Part shown: one piece after another, positions 9,483-22,900 of the stretch
How positions within the stretch are numbered: position 1 is the first letter of the stretch
Layout of the letters: the number at the start of each line of letters is the position of its first letter
NCBI GenBank assembly: GCA_947311845.1
Contig: CAMZMU010000055.1
Span: forward strand, 24,099,082-24,163,081
Direction: 5' to 3'
Length of the DNA stretch: 64,000 bases
Origin: Poa pratensis
Taxonomy: Eukaryota; Streptophyta; Magnoliopsida; Poales; Poaceae
Notes under the pieces: generated by a model
Seen by the model: only the letters and a program-made list of their open reading frames with translations
Database searches by the model: none
What the model was told of the DNA's origin: nothing
Translations under genes and position numbers: made by a program

Positions 9483-12458
9483 CAACACTGTCCGAATGGC
9501 TCCTTAAACTACCGGAATGCATGTAATTAGCTAGCTTACTACCCTAAATCTCCGTTGAGACAGTGCGATTTACGTCTGCAGTCTGCCTATAGCGTCGTCA
9601 CTGCCCGGTGTCGGATGTCTGACTCGATGGCTTGTTTTCACTATTTGCTACAAGGCGTGCATCGAAGCCAGCGGCTGACACGCGGTCAGCGACTACGCAG
9701 GACATTTTGACCCGCAGGTGAGCATGCTTCATGCGTCAGTGTGTAAATGTGCATAGCGTGGATGTTCATATGCATGCACGAACTGGTGCCCTTGACACAC
9801 CTTCGCATAGCCTTGAATAGGTAAATAACATTTAATGTTAGTAATGCCGTCAACATTTGGACATGTTGTTTTGGCTCATAAGTTTAAATTTATATGCACC
9901 TATTATAAAAAATACATTTTAAAATGGCAAATATTTCAAACAAAAATGTTGTATGCACATCCGGACATTATATGTTCACGCACAATGTTTCGTGAGAAAT
10001 ATTCATGATTTATAAGCTATATAAAAAGACAAAATAATGTCTCATGAAAAATAGAGAGATCACTGTTTTTCTGGGGGCACCAAATCGCCACTATCTGAAA
10101 TAGTAGTACTGTGTACTAGAGAAGGAGTAGGTGAAGAAAGACGTATGTGGCATGTGTACCAGTGTGCATGCCTAGTGGACAAGCAAAAGAGCAAACTCCA
10201 GCACTGAAATTTATTTGGTTGGTGATGTGTTTTGTCCCAGTGGTCTACACACATTAATTGAGAACTAGCCTAGTCAAAACGGGCTCCTCCAGTCGCACTG
10301 ACAACGTCCTGCATTTTCTCCAAGACGCAGCAGTTGATTTGCAGGAGTGCCAGGGGATTAGCAAGTGTCCTCAAGAGTGATGTGTGAATCTTGATGCTCC
10401 ATCGGACGACCGGCAGAGGGGTGGTATAGCACCCCGGCGACAGCAACATATTTTCGCTCCATTTGCAGCCTGCATTTGCAGCCTTGGATCTACACGACCT
10501 CACCCCATTAGACACTGTTACATGTAACCTCCAAGGCTCCACTTCTCTCTTTGTTTGCTTGAACATTGTGTGATTGCAGTTCATCAGACTTAACCAACTG
10601 ATGTACACACAAGCACACAATGTTACATTCTTTCTTTTTCTTTTGGTTGTTTGGAAATAGTAATGACATTTTCGACTGTAGTGGTTTGCCAAAATTAATC
10701 CCCGAACTTTCTCATTTTGCCTCTTCACATTTGATCTCCATCTGGTATGTCCCTTTTTTGACAACTGATTTTCTTACGTCCTCTGCCTATCTTGCGTTGT
10801 TTATAAGAAGAAATAAAGAGAGAACCAATTTTGTTGTGGATGGCACGTGAGGTATTGATCGGCTACATTAAATAAGTATGTGCTTCAGCCTTTGAGTTTC
10901 TTGTATCCTCTTAATGATAATAGGAGGCAGCCTTTGAGTGATACAATACACCTACTTGCTGGAGTTGATATATTACATATGCTTATTTCTTATATAATGG
11001 AAAAGTTTGATTACCTGTCATTCCTGTGGAACCTTATGCTGAATACTTGATTTGGTACTCGATCGTGCTTGAAAACACAAGAAAAATTGTGATCTGTAAT
11101 GATATGTTTCCTCTTTGGAAAGATGCTTGCATCCTTCCTATTCCCTTTCCTATTGGTATTTGAATTATAGCTCTATTTTCTCTCCAATTGACAGGTTGAA
11201 GCTATAGCTTATTTTGATATCTCTGTCACTACCATCATCGCTGGCCCTATTGTCGGCAAGAAAATTGTTCTAGGCGAGGAGCCTATCATCATGGCCCCTT
11301 GCCGACGAGCCTATCATTGATGTTTCGCACACAGGACCTTATCTCCAGGTTAGATCAAAGATCATTCATATCGTCTACTTAAAAACAAAAGTACTTGCTC
11401 CTTGTGCGCACATATTCCAACCCCTTCTCATGTTGACTTCCATGTTTCAGGATTCTGCTGATGAATAACCTATGTCCACTCCTCAAGCTACAGAACAGAA
11501 ACATCGGCGGGGCAAACCTGGTCTGTGAGTGCTCCAATTCAAACATTGTTAGAATATGGCTCCACCACTCTATTACTTCCTGGGTTCCTAAATATGAGAC
11601 GTTTTGGCAAGTCAATTTGGTTTGCCAAAACATCTTATATTTAGAACACATGTAGTATATATTATGTTGTTATGTATTTGCTACGTTGTGGTTCATATGG
11701 CACTGTGCCTAATTGTATGATCTTTGTGTTGAATCCAAATGTACACCGCTCTCGACGTCGTCTCAACTTATGTGAGTGTATTACTGCGTGGGATAATGTC
11801 TTATTAAATACGTACAATACATGAGAACTGCATGGCGAAATATTTTTAGAATCTACATGTTGCGCACAACGCACTTCCTTAATTAGCATATGGATATAAA
11901 CCATCTTTTCAATCATCTGTATAAAATTTGACAACCACAGGCAAAAAATAAAAGAACAAACAAGTGCTGCGCGGCAAGCCGCGCCGTTCTTCATATGTTG
12001 GAAGATAGCATAAGTTGCTTGTGCAATTGGATTTGGTGTTACGTACTGCAAATTGGGGTAATGTCTGTATGTCAAATATCCTCGGATAACATTTTTTTCC
12101 TGCCATGTCGGCAAATGCTTTTGATGCTCTCAAGTTGTTCTTACAAAATTGTACCTCATATTTGTGGTCCGCCTCCAAAAGTTTAGATTGTTGCTCTTCC
12201 TTTGCGTGGCCTGTTTTTGTGTGTTGTCAGTCTAAAATAGAATTTAGAGGTATACCCTTCTTATTGATGTACTGCTACCTGTCCTTTGAGGCCCTGTATC
12301 TCTTGGTATTGGTGTATATGCCCTGTGTTGTCAATGGCTAAATGCGCTTGGTAGTAAGCAAATCAACGACATGTAGTACCCTTAAAATAATCTATATTTT
12401 AAGAGATGTATGATTTGTGCATTTGATATTTTCTTTCATCCCCCACTATTGCCCGCCC
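9483..12458. other. Host-like flank of Tat copy 1, with exon-like blocks
   Basis: This non-repetitive-looking flank is shared with 39352-42331. It has exon-like blocks with GT/AG borders on the plus strand at 11195-11348 and about 11449-11520. It also has a Stowaway-like MITE (11576-11655) and a perfect GC hairpin (GCGCGGC AA GCCGCGC) near 11968. A 164-codon open frame on the minus strand (10270-10764) is present but I cannot recognise it, and its composition gives no support. No complete gene is visible. Confidence 0.45.
11576..11655. mobile_element. Stowaway-like MITE (copy 1)
   Basis: This is an 80-base near-perfect inverted repeat flanked by TA on both sides. The ends read CTTCCTGGGTTCCTAAATAT and, on the other strand, CTACATGTGTTCTAAATAT. 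They resemble the Stowaway terminal consensus, which I recall as CTCCCTCCGTTCC. The arms meet around a short loop (GTTTTGGCAA ... TTTGCCAAAAC). The same element is at 41446-41525 in copy 2. Confidence 0.7.
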
Positions 12459-12471
12459 NNNNNNNNNNNNN
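12459..12471. other. Assembly gap (13 N)
   Basis: A run of 13 Ns, so the real gap length is unknown. It coincides exactly with the right end of the sequence shared with 29866-42331. Confidence 0.98.
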
Positions 12472-12590
12472 TTTTGCGCAGGCCACCAAAAATGTCATTT
12501 TTTACGAAACATTTTATGCTAACAATTTTTTTTTTTTGAACATTTTAAAATGCCATTTTTGGATAGTGGGTGCATTTACACATATGAGCC
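12472..12590. mobile_element. Possible MITE fragment or hairpin beside the gap
   Basis: CCACCAAAAATGTCATTTTTTA near 12483 is mirrored by TAAAATGCCATTTTTGGATAGTGG near 12545-12569. This gives an imperfect inverted repeat about 85 bases long with an AT-rich loop. Its left side may be cut by the gap. No target duplication is visible, so the call is tentative. Confidence 0.35.
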
Positions 12591-14279
12591 GAAGATGATT
12601 TCCCTATAATTACTTGTTATCTCTTTAATAGCTTAATCTCTCTAGACGCTCTTGTGATATAGATTCACGGAACTAACTCTAAGTGTGATTCTCAGTTAAC
12701 TCGTAATTGAGTCATATGGTCATGCTTTCAAAATCAAATCACTCGAGAGGCACAGAAAACATCTCTTTAAGTGGAGGAGCAAATTTCACCTTGGTCAACT
12801 ATGCCACCCGAGTTTTTCAGAGCTAACCAAAATCTACCTTTGTAACTAACCCAGTTATGGAGTAGGGTTTGATAGACCATAAGTAGATAGATCCACAACT
12901 CTGGTCATGGAAGAATCTTATGTCTAACGACATGGCATATACCTTGAGACTAACAAATGAAAAAAAAATGTTCGTTGCATCTCAAAATGGCTTTGTCCGA
13001 CTCGGTAAACTCCTTTACTAAGTACTATCGGATTGGCATCACCATGTACATGACTTTTGAAACCAAACATCAGCCTATTTGCACACTAGTGAAATATACA
13101 TGATTGAAGTGGCATGCCCTTTTGAATCCTATACAATTAGCAAACGACAAGAATTTGAACCACAGTGATTCTGATACCACAGGGAAAATAAAGTAATTGT
13201 AAAAAGAATATTAGAGTAGACGCTATATTTTCTATAAAACGGGTACAAATGATTTTTTTGGAGAAAAAACCTATATGTTTCAATACTACAAATTAAACGA
13301 CCCAAGGTAGCAATTTTCTAAGGATTTTAATAGTCCAAAATAACCTATGAAATTCTTTTGTATCAAAGGAGCCCTTATTGACCAGGGATCATTAGAGCAT
13401 TTTTTTCGAAAAATAAATAGAACATGCTTCATACAATGTATAGTTCCACAACCGCATCACGTATTCGTTGATACATATCATTGATGATGCCAAGGAAAAT
13501 ATACAACTTATGGATATAATTAGCGAATATTGTAATCACGTGATTATCTCTAGAACATATTTCCTTCGAGCATACTTAAATTTCCTCTCAATACCCAATT
13601 CTTTTTATTTTGTATCAGCAAAACTAGCTCCAACAACATTACTATTAGTGGATCCAAACCAAAAAAATGCCTAGCTTGCCAAATTTTCTAGCCAAACTGA
13701 AATTTTTTGCAATCATGCCTTCAATTGTCGAAACGCTAATGGGCGTTGGAGAACCCAACGAGCCCTACCTAAATTTTTATCTATTCCTCCTGAAGCCTTT
13801 CTTGTGTTGTGACGTTCTCCTCCCCCGGCGCCCCTCCAGCCAGTTGCAGTTGTCGCCGAGTGCCACCGCCACCCTGCCTTGGTGACTCCGCCAGTCCCAT
13901 GACCACGCGGGGAGCTCTGCACCTCCCTTGCCTTGGTTTGCTCACCTCTTCCCTCAGCTCGCTCGGTGTGGCTAGGTGGTTGCAAGAATGACCGCAAGCT
14001 TGGAGGCTGACCAACGCGATCCTCCCTCCTCTTTGGGTTGCTCCACTCAGAGCAAGGAGGAGGGGAATCAGAGGAAGGCAAGCTCGCGTGAGGAGGTTGC
14101 TGGATCAGGAGTTGGGCGGTGTTTGGACCCTGCCGACAGCGGTAGCTCATGACAGGGACGAATGTGGATGGGAGGTGTGGGGCAGAGATGCGGGAGGAGA
14201 GGCGTGGTTAGGATCAGGCGGAAGGGGTGGGGAAGAAGAAGGGGGAGAAAAATCTAAAGATAACATTCTTGCCCCAGCC
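12591..14279. other. Host-like DNA without a recognisable gene
   Basis: The stretch is AT-rich from 12591 to about 13800, with no convincing open frame. From about 13820 to 14270 it turns GC-rich and purine-biased, with overlapping short open frames in several phases. I could not assign a gene or element. It lies directly upstream of a promoter-like block. Confidence 0.4.
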
Positions 14280-15335
14280 AGGGCGCTACTCAGACTTTAG
14301 ACATTCTGGACCATCCTATAGAAACTTGATCAGATCACAGCCGTCCATCTTCTAGCTTTCCCCCATCGGCCGGTCAATTTCTACTGCCTGGATATGCGCT
14401 GTCTCGCTGCGGGTGGCCCCAGATTTTTCCGGGACCCGTGTCAGCGTGTGGGGTGGAACGTTCCCGTGTGCACTGCTGGACTGGGCGTCGCGGCGCGGTG
14501 GCAGGGGTCGTGAATCTGTCGAAATCCAGGGCAAAATCGTCTTTTCTTTCATTCCATGACGACGGGACGGCGGCCGTACGCGCGTGGAGGACCGGGAGGC
14601 GACGCCGGGTACGAGAGCTACAGGCGGTGCCCTGCTCCGCCTCTGCCCTCCTTTCCCTTCCCTTCCGGCCCACCGCCCCGAGGCTACATGCCCCTCGCTT
14701 TCTCGTTGTTGAACGCTAGATCGAGATCTAGGGTTTTCACGAGCAGTCTAGCCGCCGTCACCGCGAGGACGGGCAGAACCGGCAGCAATTCCGAGCCCCG
14801 TGCTCCTGGCCACCTATCCTTGCTGCGACGTCCTGCTCCTCTAGATGCGCCCTCTTGCCTGAGGCTGGACCTCCACGACGGCGCATGCTCGACCTGCGCG
14901 GCCGGTGTCCGGCGGGAGCAGCGCAACCCATTGCTCGCACCGCCGCCGCACGCCGTGCCGTCGGAGGGAGGAGCAGCTGGCTGCACAGGCGCGGCGCCGA
15001 GCCACCCACATCCTCCCCCGTGCAGCAGGCCGCGGCAATAGGTAGAGCGGTGGCGCAGGAGCGGCGTCGTCGAAGGTGGAGCGAGTTGTTGCCTGCTCCC
15101 GCCACTTCTCCCCGTCATCGAGCTCACGCCGTTGCTCGCTGCGGCCCGCCATGGTCTGCCTCCTCTTCATAGCGGCATGACGGCCAACCAGGATCCTCTC
15201 CTTCCCCGCTTAGATCAATTCCGCCCCGAGGGGTCTAGGACCTCACGGCAAGGATTCCGGCGCCTCATGAGGATGAATGTTTCGGGCTGGACTTGGGAGG
15301 GGAGCACGCAGGGAGGTAGCTCTCCGATCTGGTAA
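14280..15335 (+). promoter_or_regulatory. GC-rich promoter / first-exon-like block of a host gene
   Basis: This is a CpG-rich island about 1 kb long in otherwise AT-rich DNA. It carries CACAGCCGTCCATCTT (14338) and the 5'-UTR-like GATCTAGGGTTTT (14725-14737), both common near starts of grass genes. It ends at a possible splice donor CTG|GTAATC (about 15332). Open frames exist in several phases on both strands (for example 14556-15041 and 14855-15172), as GC-rich sequence allows, so I do not choose a start codon. It may be the start of a gene whose later exon-like blocks appear at 16 kb, 25 kb, 41 kb and 43.5 kb. It is not certain that any of this is functional. Confidence 0.4.
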
Positions 15336-16602
15336 TCTCTCTGAACTTCCCCATTCTTTTTCAGTTTATCTTTTAGATGCAGGCATCGTTTCTGGACTCT
15401 ACCTGATGTGTGCTATGGCAGTGTGTGAAAATTAATTAGCTCAATATCTGACTTCATATTTATCTGGACAGTGTGCGTATGCAGCGGCTATCTGCGTGAA
15501 ACCATTTTCTTCTTCTTTTCGGTGTGATGTGATTTATTCACTGTCTTGCATTTTAGAAACTTCAGTTTTGAATGATTTTCTTTTGGAGTTTCAGCATGTA
15601 AACTTATCTAGAGTTGTCGGTTAATTGAGAAAGAAAACTTCAAGCTTGAATGATTTTCTTTTGGAGTTTAATATGTAAACTTATCTAGAGTTGTCAAACA
15701 AACTCAAGATGTTCCTAAACCGCAGGAATGTGGATTTTACTCACATATAATCCTGTTTTATTAGCATGGACCAGGTTTCAGTTTATAATGAGTGGAAATT
15801 AATTTTTGGATTGTAGATAAACTTTTGCCATTTTTATAAATCCCTTCAGCTAAGCACCATGAATGTGATGTAGAGATAGAAAGTGGAAGATTCACTAACC
15901 GCAGAAAAACTATCAGGTTCTTCCTCTGTTTTCTTTGCATTTATCATTTACCTATTTTATTTGTTTAATACTAGAAGATTGATTGCATACAGTATTGATG
16001 TGTGATGACCTGAACATTGATTCCTTTAGGCATGCAGGTGAATTTTGTAGCGGCATACTGGATGGTAGTGTAGCTAAAAAATGCGGATTGTGGCCACGGT
16101 CGTCGCAGTGGTCACCTTCTGCACGCCTCGCCATGTACAGGTAAACATCTTCCCGCCCAGTGCATCCAAATAACTTCTGCTACTACCATGAATACAGTTC
16201 TATGGATTTATCGGGTCATAGTGATGAATGCAAGAATACAGATGTTTATTTGCAAGCCATGGTACGTTGATACCTTGACCACATCACCATGAGGTGTGCA
16301 ACTAGTTACATTACTTTTATCCACACATTATGTTCTTTTCTGTCTAAGTGGGCTATTCAAAATCTTAAATTGTTCATGGTTGCAAAGGTTTTTCCAGAGC
16401 TTGACATTCGAACCTTGATCTATTGGTGTGGGATTGGACCCTAATCTTGATTATCTAGAAGTAATGGTCTGAACTTTTCAGATTTATACCATAGTGGAAG
16501 CTAGGTATCTTTCTTTTTCTTGCAATCCTAACATGTTCCTCATGTTTTATTCCAACTTCTCTTTGTTTGGTACTGTCTGCAAACCCTAATCGGCAGTTCC
16601 AT
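15336..16602 (+). other. Intron-like host DNA with one exon-like block
   Basis: This is T-rich plus-strand DNA with intron character. An exon-like block lies at about 16039-16140 between TTTAGGCATGCAG and CAG|GTAAAC. A direct repeat sits at 15558-15695. The copia element at 16608 is inserted downstream, so it would lie in an intron if this gene is real. Confidence 0.3.
15558..15695. repeat. Two-copy direct repeat, about 77-base period
   Basis: Two units begin at 15558 and 15635. Both contain TTGAATGATTTTCTTTTGGA and AAACTTATCTAGAGTTGTC. The second unit has small differences (GTTTTG against AAGCTTG). Confidence 0.75.
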
Positions 16603-16607
16603 GTAAC
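16603..16607. repeat. Target-site duplication of copia element, left (GTAAC)
   Basis: GTAAC precedes the left LTR and ATAAC (24738-24742) follows the right one. Four of five bases match, which fits a five-base copia duplication with one later mutation. Confidence 0.65.
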
Positions 16608-18226
16608 TGAAGGGAATCGTAGACAGAAAACAAAAAAATTCCTATCGACGATAACCAGAAACTAGCCAAGATCTATAACTATGCAGATATACTATACGGA
16701 GTAAATACCCTTGTAGACCGAAAGCGGGATTACATTCCCGCACAAACGTTGTCGATGAAGCCGACGAAGCCGACCTCAAGGTCGTGTAGAGGAAGTAGAC
16801 GTACTCCCAGCACCACCCGTGTAGCACCTCGTAGTTCCACACACGTACGGTGTAGATGACGACCTCCGGGCTCCAGATCCAGCAGAGCAGTGGAAGCGGA
16901 AGATTGGATCTAGTAGCACGGCGGTGTGCGTGTAGTGGAGAGACTTCCCTCCTCGTACGCAGCTCCAGAAACGGAACCACGCTCAAGGTAGGAGAGAAGA
17001 AGGAGATGGGATTAATTTCCAAAGGAAAAGGGGGTCCCCTATTTAAAGGAGGAGGAGGGCTGCCCACCCCGCTGGCTAAGCCATGTGGGACTATTCCCAC
17101 AAGGCTAGGCCGGCCATGGGGGGTGCGTCGGCCCTGGTTGGGCCCCAACCAGGCCGGCTGGCCCTCCCCTCTTTTTTTTCCTTTTTTCCCTTTTGGGGTT
17201 TCCCTAATGGGCCTCTATGGCCCATTTAGGTTTAATGCCTTTAAAAATTCGAAATTAATTAAATAAATATATATTTAATCACTAATAACACTTATTAATA
17301 TTAAATACATATTATTTAATTCATTCAAACTCTGAAACATATTTCGTTGCCTCCGATCAACATCGGACATGTCCCGGAACACTTCCGGAATCCCCGGTTT
17401 CTTTCTCTCTTATATCCAATCTAATTGTCACCTACCCTTAAGTGTGTTACCCTACGGTTCAGGATCACACAGACATGAACGGGACACGTTCTCCATCAAT
17501 GACTAACAGCGGGATCTGGATACCCATGATAGCCCCTGTGCGTCCACGAAACTCTTTTATCGTTCGAACCTTTAGACGTCCAGTCTCATCCTTTTGCCTA
17601 GCGATACTTAGATTGTCCGAGCATCGTTCTCTGGTATCATGATTACCGAGCATGATCTTGTTATTGACAAATCTATCTTTAACTCGTCTGTGATATTACA
17701 TCCCCGTGACCTAGTCACATGCTTGCAAGCTCATTGATGTAATCTCACCGAGTGGGCCCACAGTATCTATCCTGCTATGTGGATTGGCAAATCCCGCTCT
17801 TGATCACTCGCCTCCACTGCTTCCTTCGGATACCCGAAAGTGTCACCTTTATTGTCACGCTATATAAGACATGCCGTTTGATGCAATCAAATCACCTTCC
17901 AGAAGCAGCGATTTGATATGACCTCACAGTCGAAGTATGAGCACTACGTTTCTATATCTTTTGGGTATGTCCATCACATCATTCACCTAACGACATGACT
18001 CTGTTGTCAACCGACGTAATTATCATGATCAGGAAACCTTGATCATCTGTTCCCCAACGGACTAGTTAAATAGAGGCTACTAGGGACCTGGTTGTTTTAC
18101 ATACCACACGTGTATTAATGTTTCCGCGTAATACAGTTATAGCATGGTACAAAAACATATTATGAACAATTGAGATATGACAAATAAAATCACTTTATTA
18201 ATTGTCTCTAGGGCATATCTCCTTCA
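16608..18226 (-). repeat. 3' LTR of copia element
   Basis: The left LTR runs from TGAAGGGAATCG to GGCATATCTCCTTCA. It is followed by GTCTCCCACTTGCAC, whose complement is a purine-rich GTGGGAGAC tract just before the LTR on the element's strand, as expected for a polypurine tract. Confidence 0.9.
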
Positions 18227-19440
18227 GTCTCCCACTTGCACTAGAGTACAATTTAATCTAGTTTACAACTTGGTAAAAGCTTAACACCTATAGCAGTATG
18301 GTGCATTCTTGTCTCGTGGACGAGGAATTCAGTCAACAAATCTCCCACATTGAGATCTGTATGTGCCTTGCAACACTTCTATGTCACCTAGTTTGACATC
18401 ATCCCATATCTTATGATAACGGTGAAATACATGTTCATAATATTAAGGGAAACCACGCGTGCTCAGGAACTTCGCTGATCGATGGAGTGAGACTCGATCG
18501 ATGGAGTGAGACTCGAAACTTCGCCGATCGATGGAGTGAGACTCGAAACTTCGCCGATCGATGGAGCAACACTTATCCGATCGATGGAGTGAGACTCAAA
18601 ACTTCGCGTAGCATGGGTCTTAAAAGTCTAAGAGATCTATTAAGGGAAACCACGCATGCTCAGGAAAACTCATAAGTCCAATCACACTTGCTACTTCTGA
18701 AGTAGACATATATTCCTATACCTATGTAGATTATGCGACAGTGCATTCATATGCAACTTCGCAAGCTAACCCTGTCTTTCTTCAAAACAAAGGACTTCTC
18801 CTGTATGAGATTTCTAATCGTATGTGTCAGTTTCATAACTTCCATCATCGTAACCTTTTACGGCAAGTTGTCTTTTCACTTTCACCCTATACCAGAAAAC
18901 ATATCTTCAGTTCTCTTTAGACACTGAAGGATATACTTAACGTTTGTTCATTGATCCATCCAGGGATCACTCTAGAACCCGTTCTTCAACCAAGAAGTGG
19001 GTCACACCAAGTCGAGCTTTCAGTATGATAGAATCTATGGATGAGGCATAGAGGATGTCGGACATCCGTTTCTTTCAATAACTATCGCTGAAACGCCAAG
19101 ATAAACTTAATATTTTACCTAGTCATACAAGTAAGAACCTTTTCTTTGCTTGTTCTATTCTGAAACTTTTCAGAATCTTAACCTAGGAAAATATTCCGAC
19201 CTAATGTTATTAAGGCCCTTTTGATCTATACAAATTATAAATTAAAGCCTAATACTTTTAACTTCATTCATAGAAAATTTAATCACTTAAATAACCATTT
19301 ATACTTTTATAGAGGATCTGTATCATTCTTAATATGTCATTATATAAAATCAGGAATGACACCTAGCTCCCACTTAAATACGCCATCCGTATATAAGACC
19401 AGGGAATTTCTTTTAGCTCCCACTGAAATATTCCATTCAC
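18227..19440 (-). other. Copia interior, 3' part, no intact gene
   Basis: This is AT-rich internal sequence of the copia element with no readable frame on either strand. It contains a minisatellite at 18473-18608. It would correspond to the region after reverse transcriptase and RNase H in an intact element. Confidence 0.6.
18442..18666. repeat. Minisatellite GATCGATGGAG(TGAGACTC...) with flanking direct repeat
   Basis: Five units start with GATCGATGGAG between 18477 and 18608. The longest are 30 bases and end in GAAACTTCGCC. The array lies between two direct copies of TTAAGGGAAACCACGC (about 18442 and 18638), each followed by RTGCTCAGGAA. It therefore sits inside a local duplication of about 196 bases. 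Confidence 0.85.
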
Positions 19441-19930
19441 ATATGAGATCAAGAAAAGCTACTTAGCTCCCATTCACTTCTTTGTAAATGCAAGTTTCTT
19501 CAACTATTTTGGACGACTCCAAAATCTTTTGATCACATTATCAAAGTGAAGATTCCAGCTCCGATGCTTGCTTCAGCCCATGAATGGAAAGCTGAAATTT
19601 GCATACGTGTCTAGCATCCTTAGGATCAACAAAACCTACTTGTTGTACCAATTACAACTCTTCCTTAATGTTGCCATTAGGGAACACGGTTTCTTTATCC
19701 ATCCATCAATTTAACTGAAAATAATTGCTAGAACAATCCTAAACGACTTAGGCATCGCCACTTGAGACAAAATCTCGTTGTGGTCAACTTTTGAATTTGT
19801 CGAAACTGTTTTCGACAAATTGATCCTTATAGACGGTTGCCTTTCCGTCAGTGTCTATTTGTCATAAAATTCCATTTACTCTCAATGGCCTGGAGCCTAT
19901 CAAGAAGATTTACCCAAATTTTACTTGGTA
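19440..19930 (-). pseudogene. Degenerate copia reverse transcriptase
   Basis: Translated on the minus strand, this region keeps scattered pieces of a Ty1/copia reverse transcriptase. They include an IESKW segment, an NGNIKEEL segment, GFVDPKDARHVCKFQ and IHGLKQAS, in the order expected for the family. At least half a dozen stop codons and one or more frameshifts lie between them. The catalytic Asp motif region is not clearly preserved. This is the only coding trace I could recognise in the element and it supports the copia assignment. It cannot produce a protein. Confidence 0.7.
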
Positions 19931-22900
19931 ATCGTACATGGATTTTATCTTGGATTATATATGGCTCATAGCCATTTCTCGGACTTAGGTCCACCATCGC
20001 TTTTTGTAGTTCGTAGGTATTTTCATGTTCCATTAACATGACGTTTCATAACAAGATAGTCATAGCACATAGTGCAAAACCATTCGTATGCCTACGATCT
20101 TAGTACAGCTTATAGCATCATGATCATTATCATTAGCTTTCTTTCATCTGTGGAGGATGATATCGGAACAATTTCCGGTATCGGAACAGTTTCCGTTGTG
20201 CACTCTATGTCTGGAGAGGAAGTTCATTAACTCCGTCTTGCTCTACTTTCTTTCCCACTTATATCTTCAGGTAAGAAACTATTTCTTGATAAGGTATATT
20301 CCGGTAACAATTTTCCTTTGTTGTGAGATATGTACCCAACTAATTCTTTAGGTACACCACAAAGATTTATCCATTTTAGGTTTGATCATATCAAAACACT
20401 AAAATATCAAACGACAATCTAGGCCAAAAGCCATGCCATCACTCATATGGTATTGCCTCCACGGATTTAGATGGTTTCCTATTATCTAACGTGAATTTTT
20501 TTTCTACCATATAACTCAATATCACAATAATTCGATAAGAGATTTTATTCACCACACACTATCAATAGAGTGTGATTACGACGTCTAACACACCATAACA
20601 TTGTGGTGTTCCATGCGGCGTAATTTGTGGAACTCTTTTCACAAGTCTTCCAATGATATGCCAAACTCATAACTCAAATCCTTGTTTCCTCGATCTGTAT
20701 CGCAGGAATTTGATTTTCTTGTTAAGTTTATATTTCTTTCTTCACTCTGAACTTGTTTGATCTTATCAAACTTTTCAGACCAGCATTTCATTAAGTGGAT
20801 ATCCATATATCTACTCAAATCATTGGTGAAGTTTACGAAATAATGATTTCACTACACGTTAACGTACTTCATTGATCCACACACATCATTATGTATGATT
20901 ATCAATAAGTTAAATGCTTTTCAGAAAACGGTGTCTTAGTTATTTTGCAAGTGTCAAAAGATCAAAATCTAAGACTTGGAGGTCCATCTGAATGGAGCTT
21001 CTTAATGCATATAACATTGACATGACTTAAAACGTTAGTGCCACAATAATGTGGTGTCATTATTAAGTTTGTATCCTTTGGCATTAATGTTAAATGTGGG
21101 AGCTACTACCATCTGGATTCATATAAGAACACTTCATTCATAATCGGTGTATGATCATTAAAGATATCACTCATAAATGTAGGACAACAATTTTTCACTG
21201 ACAAATATGAATAATTGTCTCGCTAGAGGCAAGACACACTTATAATGATCATGCTAACAAGCGATCAAACTGAATTTGTTCAGATCCAAATTAATCCAAA
21301 ATGGTACAGAGAGAGAGTGTCTATGGCCATTACAACATATTGTGCCATCATCAACACACATTGTCTCCTCATCCTTCCAAGCTACTCAAGCAGAAAATCT
21401 CGTTTTCATAAAACATGACTAGTATCAAAACTTAGTCACTGCTGCAAGTACTTGTTTAGGCAAAACATTCATAACTCGTATATCATATATACACTATCAT
21501 CATTGATGACTTCCCGGTGATTCATTTCATCTCCATGGTTTTTCCAACACAACCAAAATTCATGAAGGTGAACGATTCCCCTTGCATGACATAGTCTATG
21601 ACAAAACATTTGCATCTGGCAACGTTGTCTGTCATCCAGTGATCGAGCTGAGCGAGGCGTCTCAATGTCATCAAGTATGACCAAGTCATCAAGTATGACC
21701 GGTCATCAAGTATGACTGCCACGTGCTCCTTTAATGCGAGTGTTCTCTTCCATCTTGGTTGAGAAGAAAACCTGATTTACGGTGGATACAGATCATCAAT
21801 CTCAGCGACCATTCCAAATGTTCGCGATCTCATGGGAGAGATCATAGCATACACTGGACTATGATGAAATTATCCGCACAAAACTTGATAATCCAAATTA
21901 TTCTTTTGTTAGTGGAATCTCCGTTTTATCTCCTAGCGGGTTTTGTATCATGTAGAGCTAAAAGGTTTGAAACAAGGAGTATCCTCAAGCTATGGTATAA
22001 AACTATGAAGTTTGACCCAACCTTTTAAGTTTCTCAATCGCAGGAATGCACCTAAGTTTAAAAGGTCTATCAAACAGGTTATTATCTACAAAGGTTTTGC
22101 AAAACATAAAGACTTTGTTCATAATAAAATATGGGTTCAAGTTTTAATAAAATAAAACTACCAAACTCCCACTCAAAATGAATATCCCTCTCTTCGTTTT
22201 AGTGATTACACGATCCTCATCCGATATACTATCCCCGATCGTCACGGCCGATAGCATAGCTTCAAAGGTAGACATCGTTTATGTCAATCACAACAACTAT
22301 GTGACTCGTGCTTAACCTTTCGGTCACTGTGTTCGAGGCCTGTCTGTACATGCTAGGCTCGCCAAAATAACCTATAGCGTATTGCTTGTGCAACGTGGCT
22401 TACACCCACGTTATGCGAACGCAGATACGTCTGACACCCGATCGTCACGGCCTGCCTCGTAACGGAGAACTTTCGGTGGTGCACGCTATAGGGAGAACAC
22501 TATATGGTATTTTAGGAGGGTCATCTTATATTACTACCCCGCCGTGTAACTAATATATAAATATACACAATATAAGATGCACTCAATCTACATAACATCT
22601 AAAATGAAATGTAATGCGACATGATATGGTCTTGCGCCGATGGTCTCCTTCGCGCCCATAGTTTATAAACAATTTATCAAACCTACCTTGACCATATCAC
22701 ATTGCCCCTGCAAAATAAAGTTAGACGCTTTCTACTTTATCTTTTGCATGTTTTACGTGGCTGCTACGGCTTTCGCACAAGAACTGTTTCTTAACTACAA
22801 ATCAACCACAACAGCGATAAGACAATTGTCTCTATTACACCCCTTTGGGGCCCTCCATTGCAAAAGCTATATCAACTATTGTAGGAGAGACAACACCCGC

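Noticed and set aside
10270..10764. 164-codon minus-strand open frame (also at 40140-40634) as a gene
   Set aside because: No recognisable domain, mixed composition, no supporting promoter; kept only as a remark in the flank entries.
14352..15172. Overlapping long frames on both strands in the GC-rich block as separate genes
   Set aside because: GC-rich sequence has few stops by chance, and frames overlap in at least five phases. Only the promoter/first-exon interpretation is kept.
16642..17266. Open frames 16642-17148 (minus) and 16856-17266 (plus), and their equivalents at 23280-23736
   Set aside because: They lie entirely in the copia LTRs and recur in both, so they are LTR promoter/leader sequence rather than genes.
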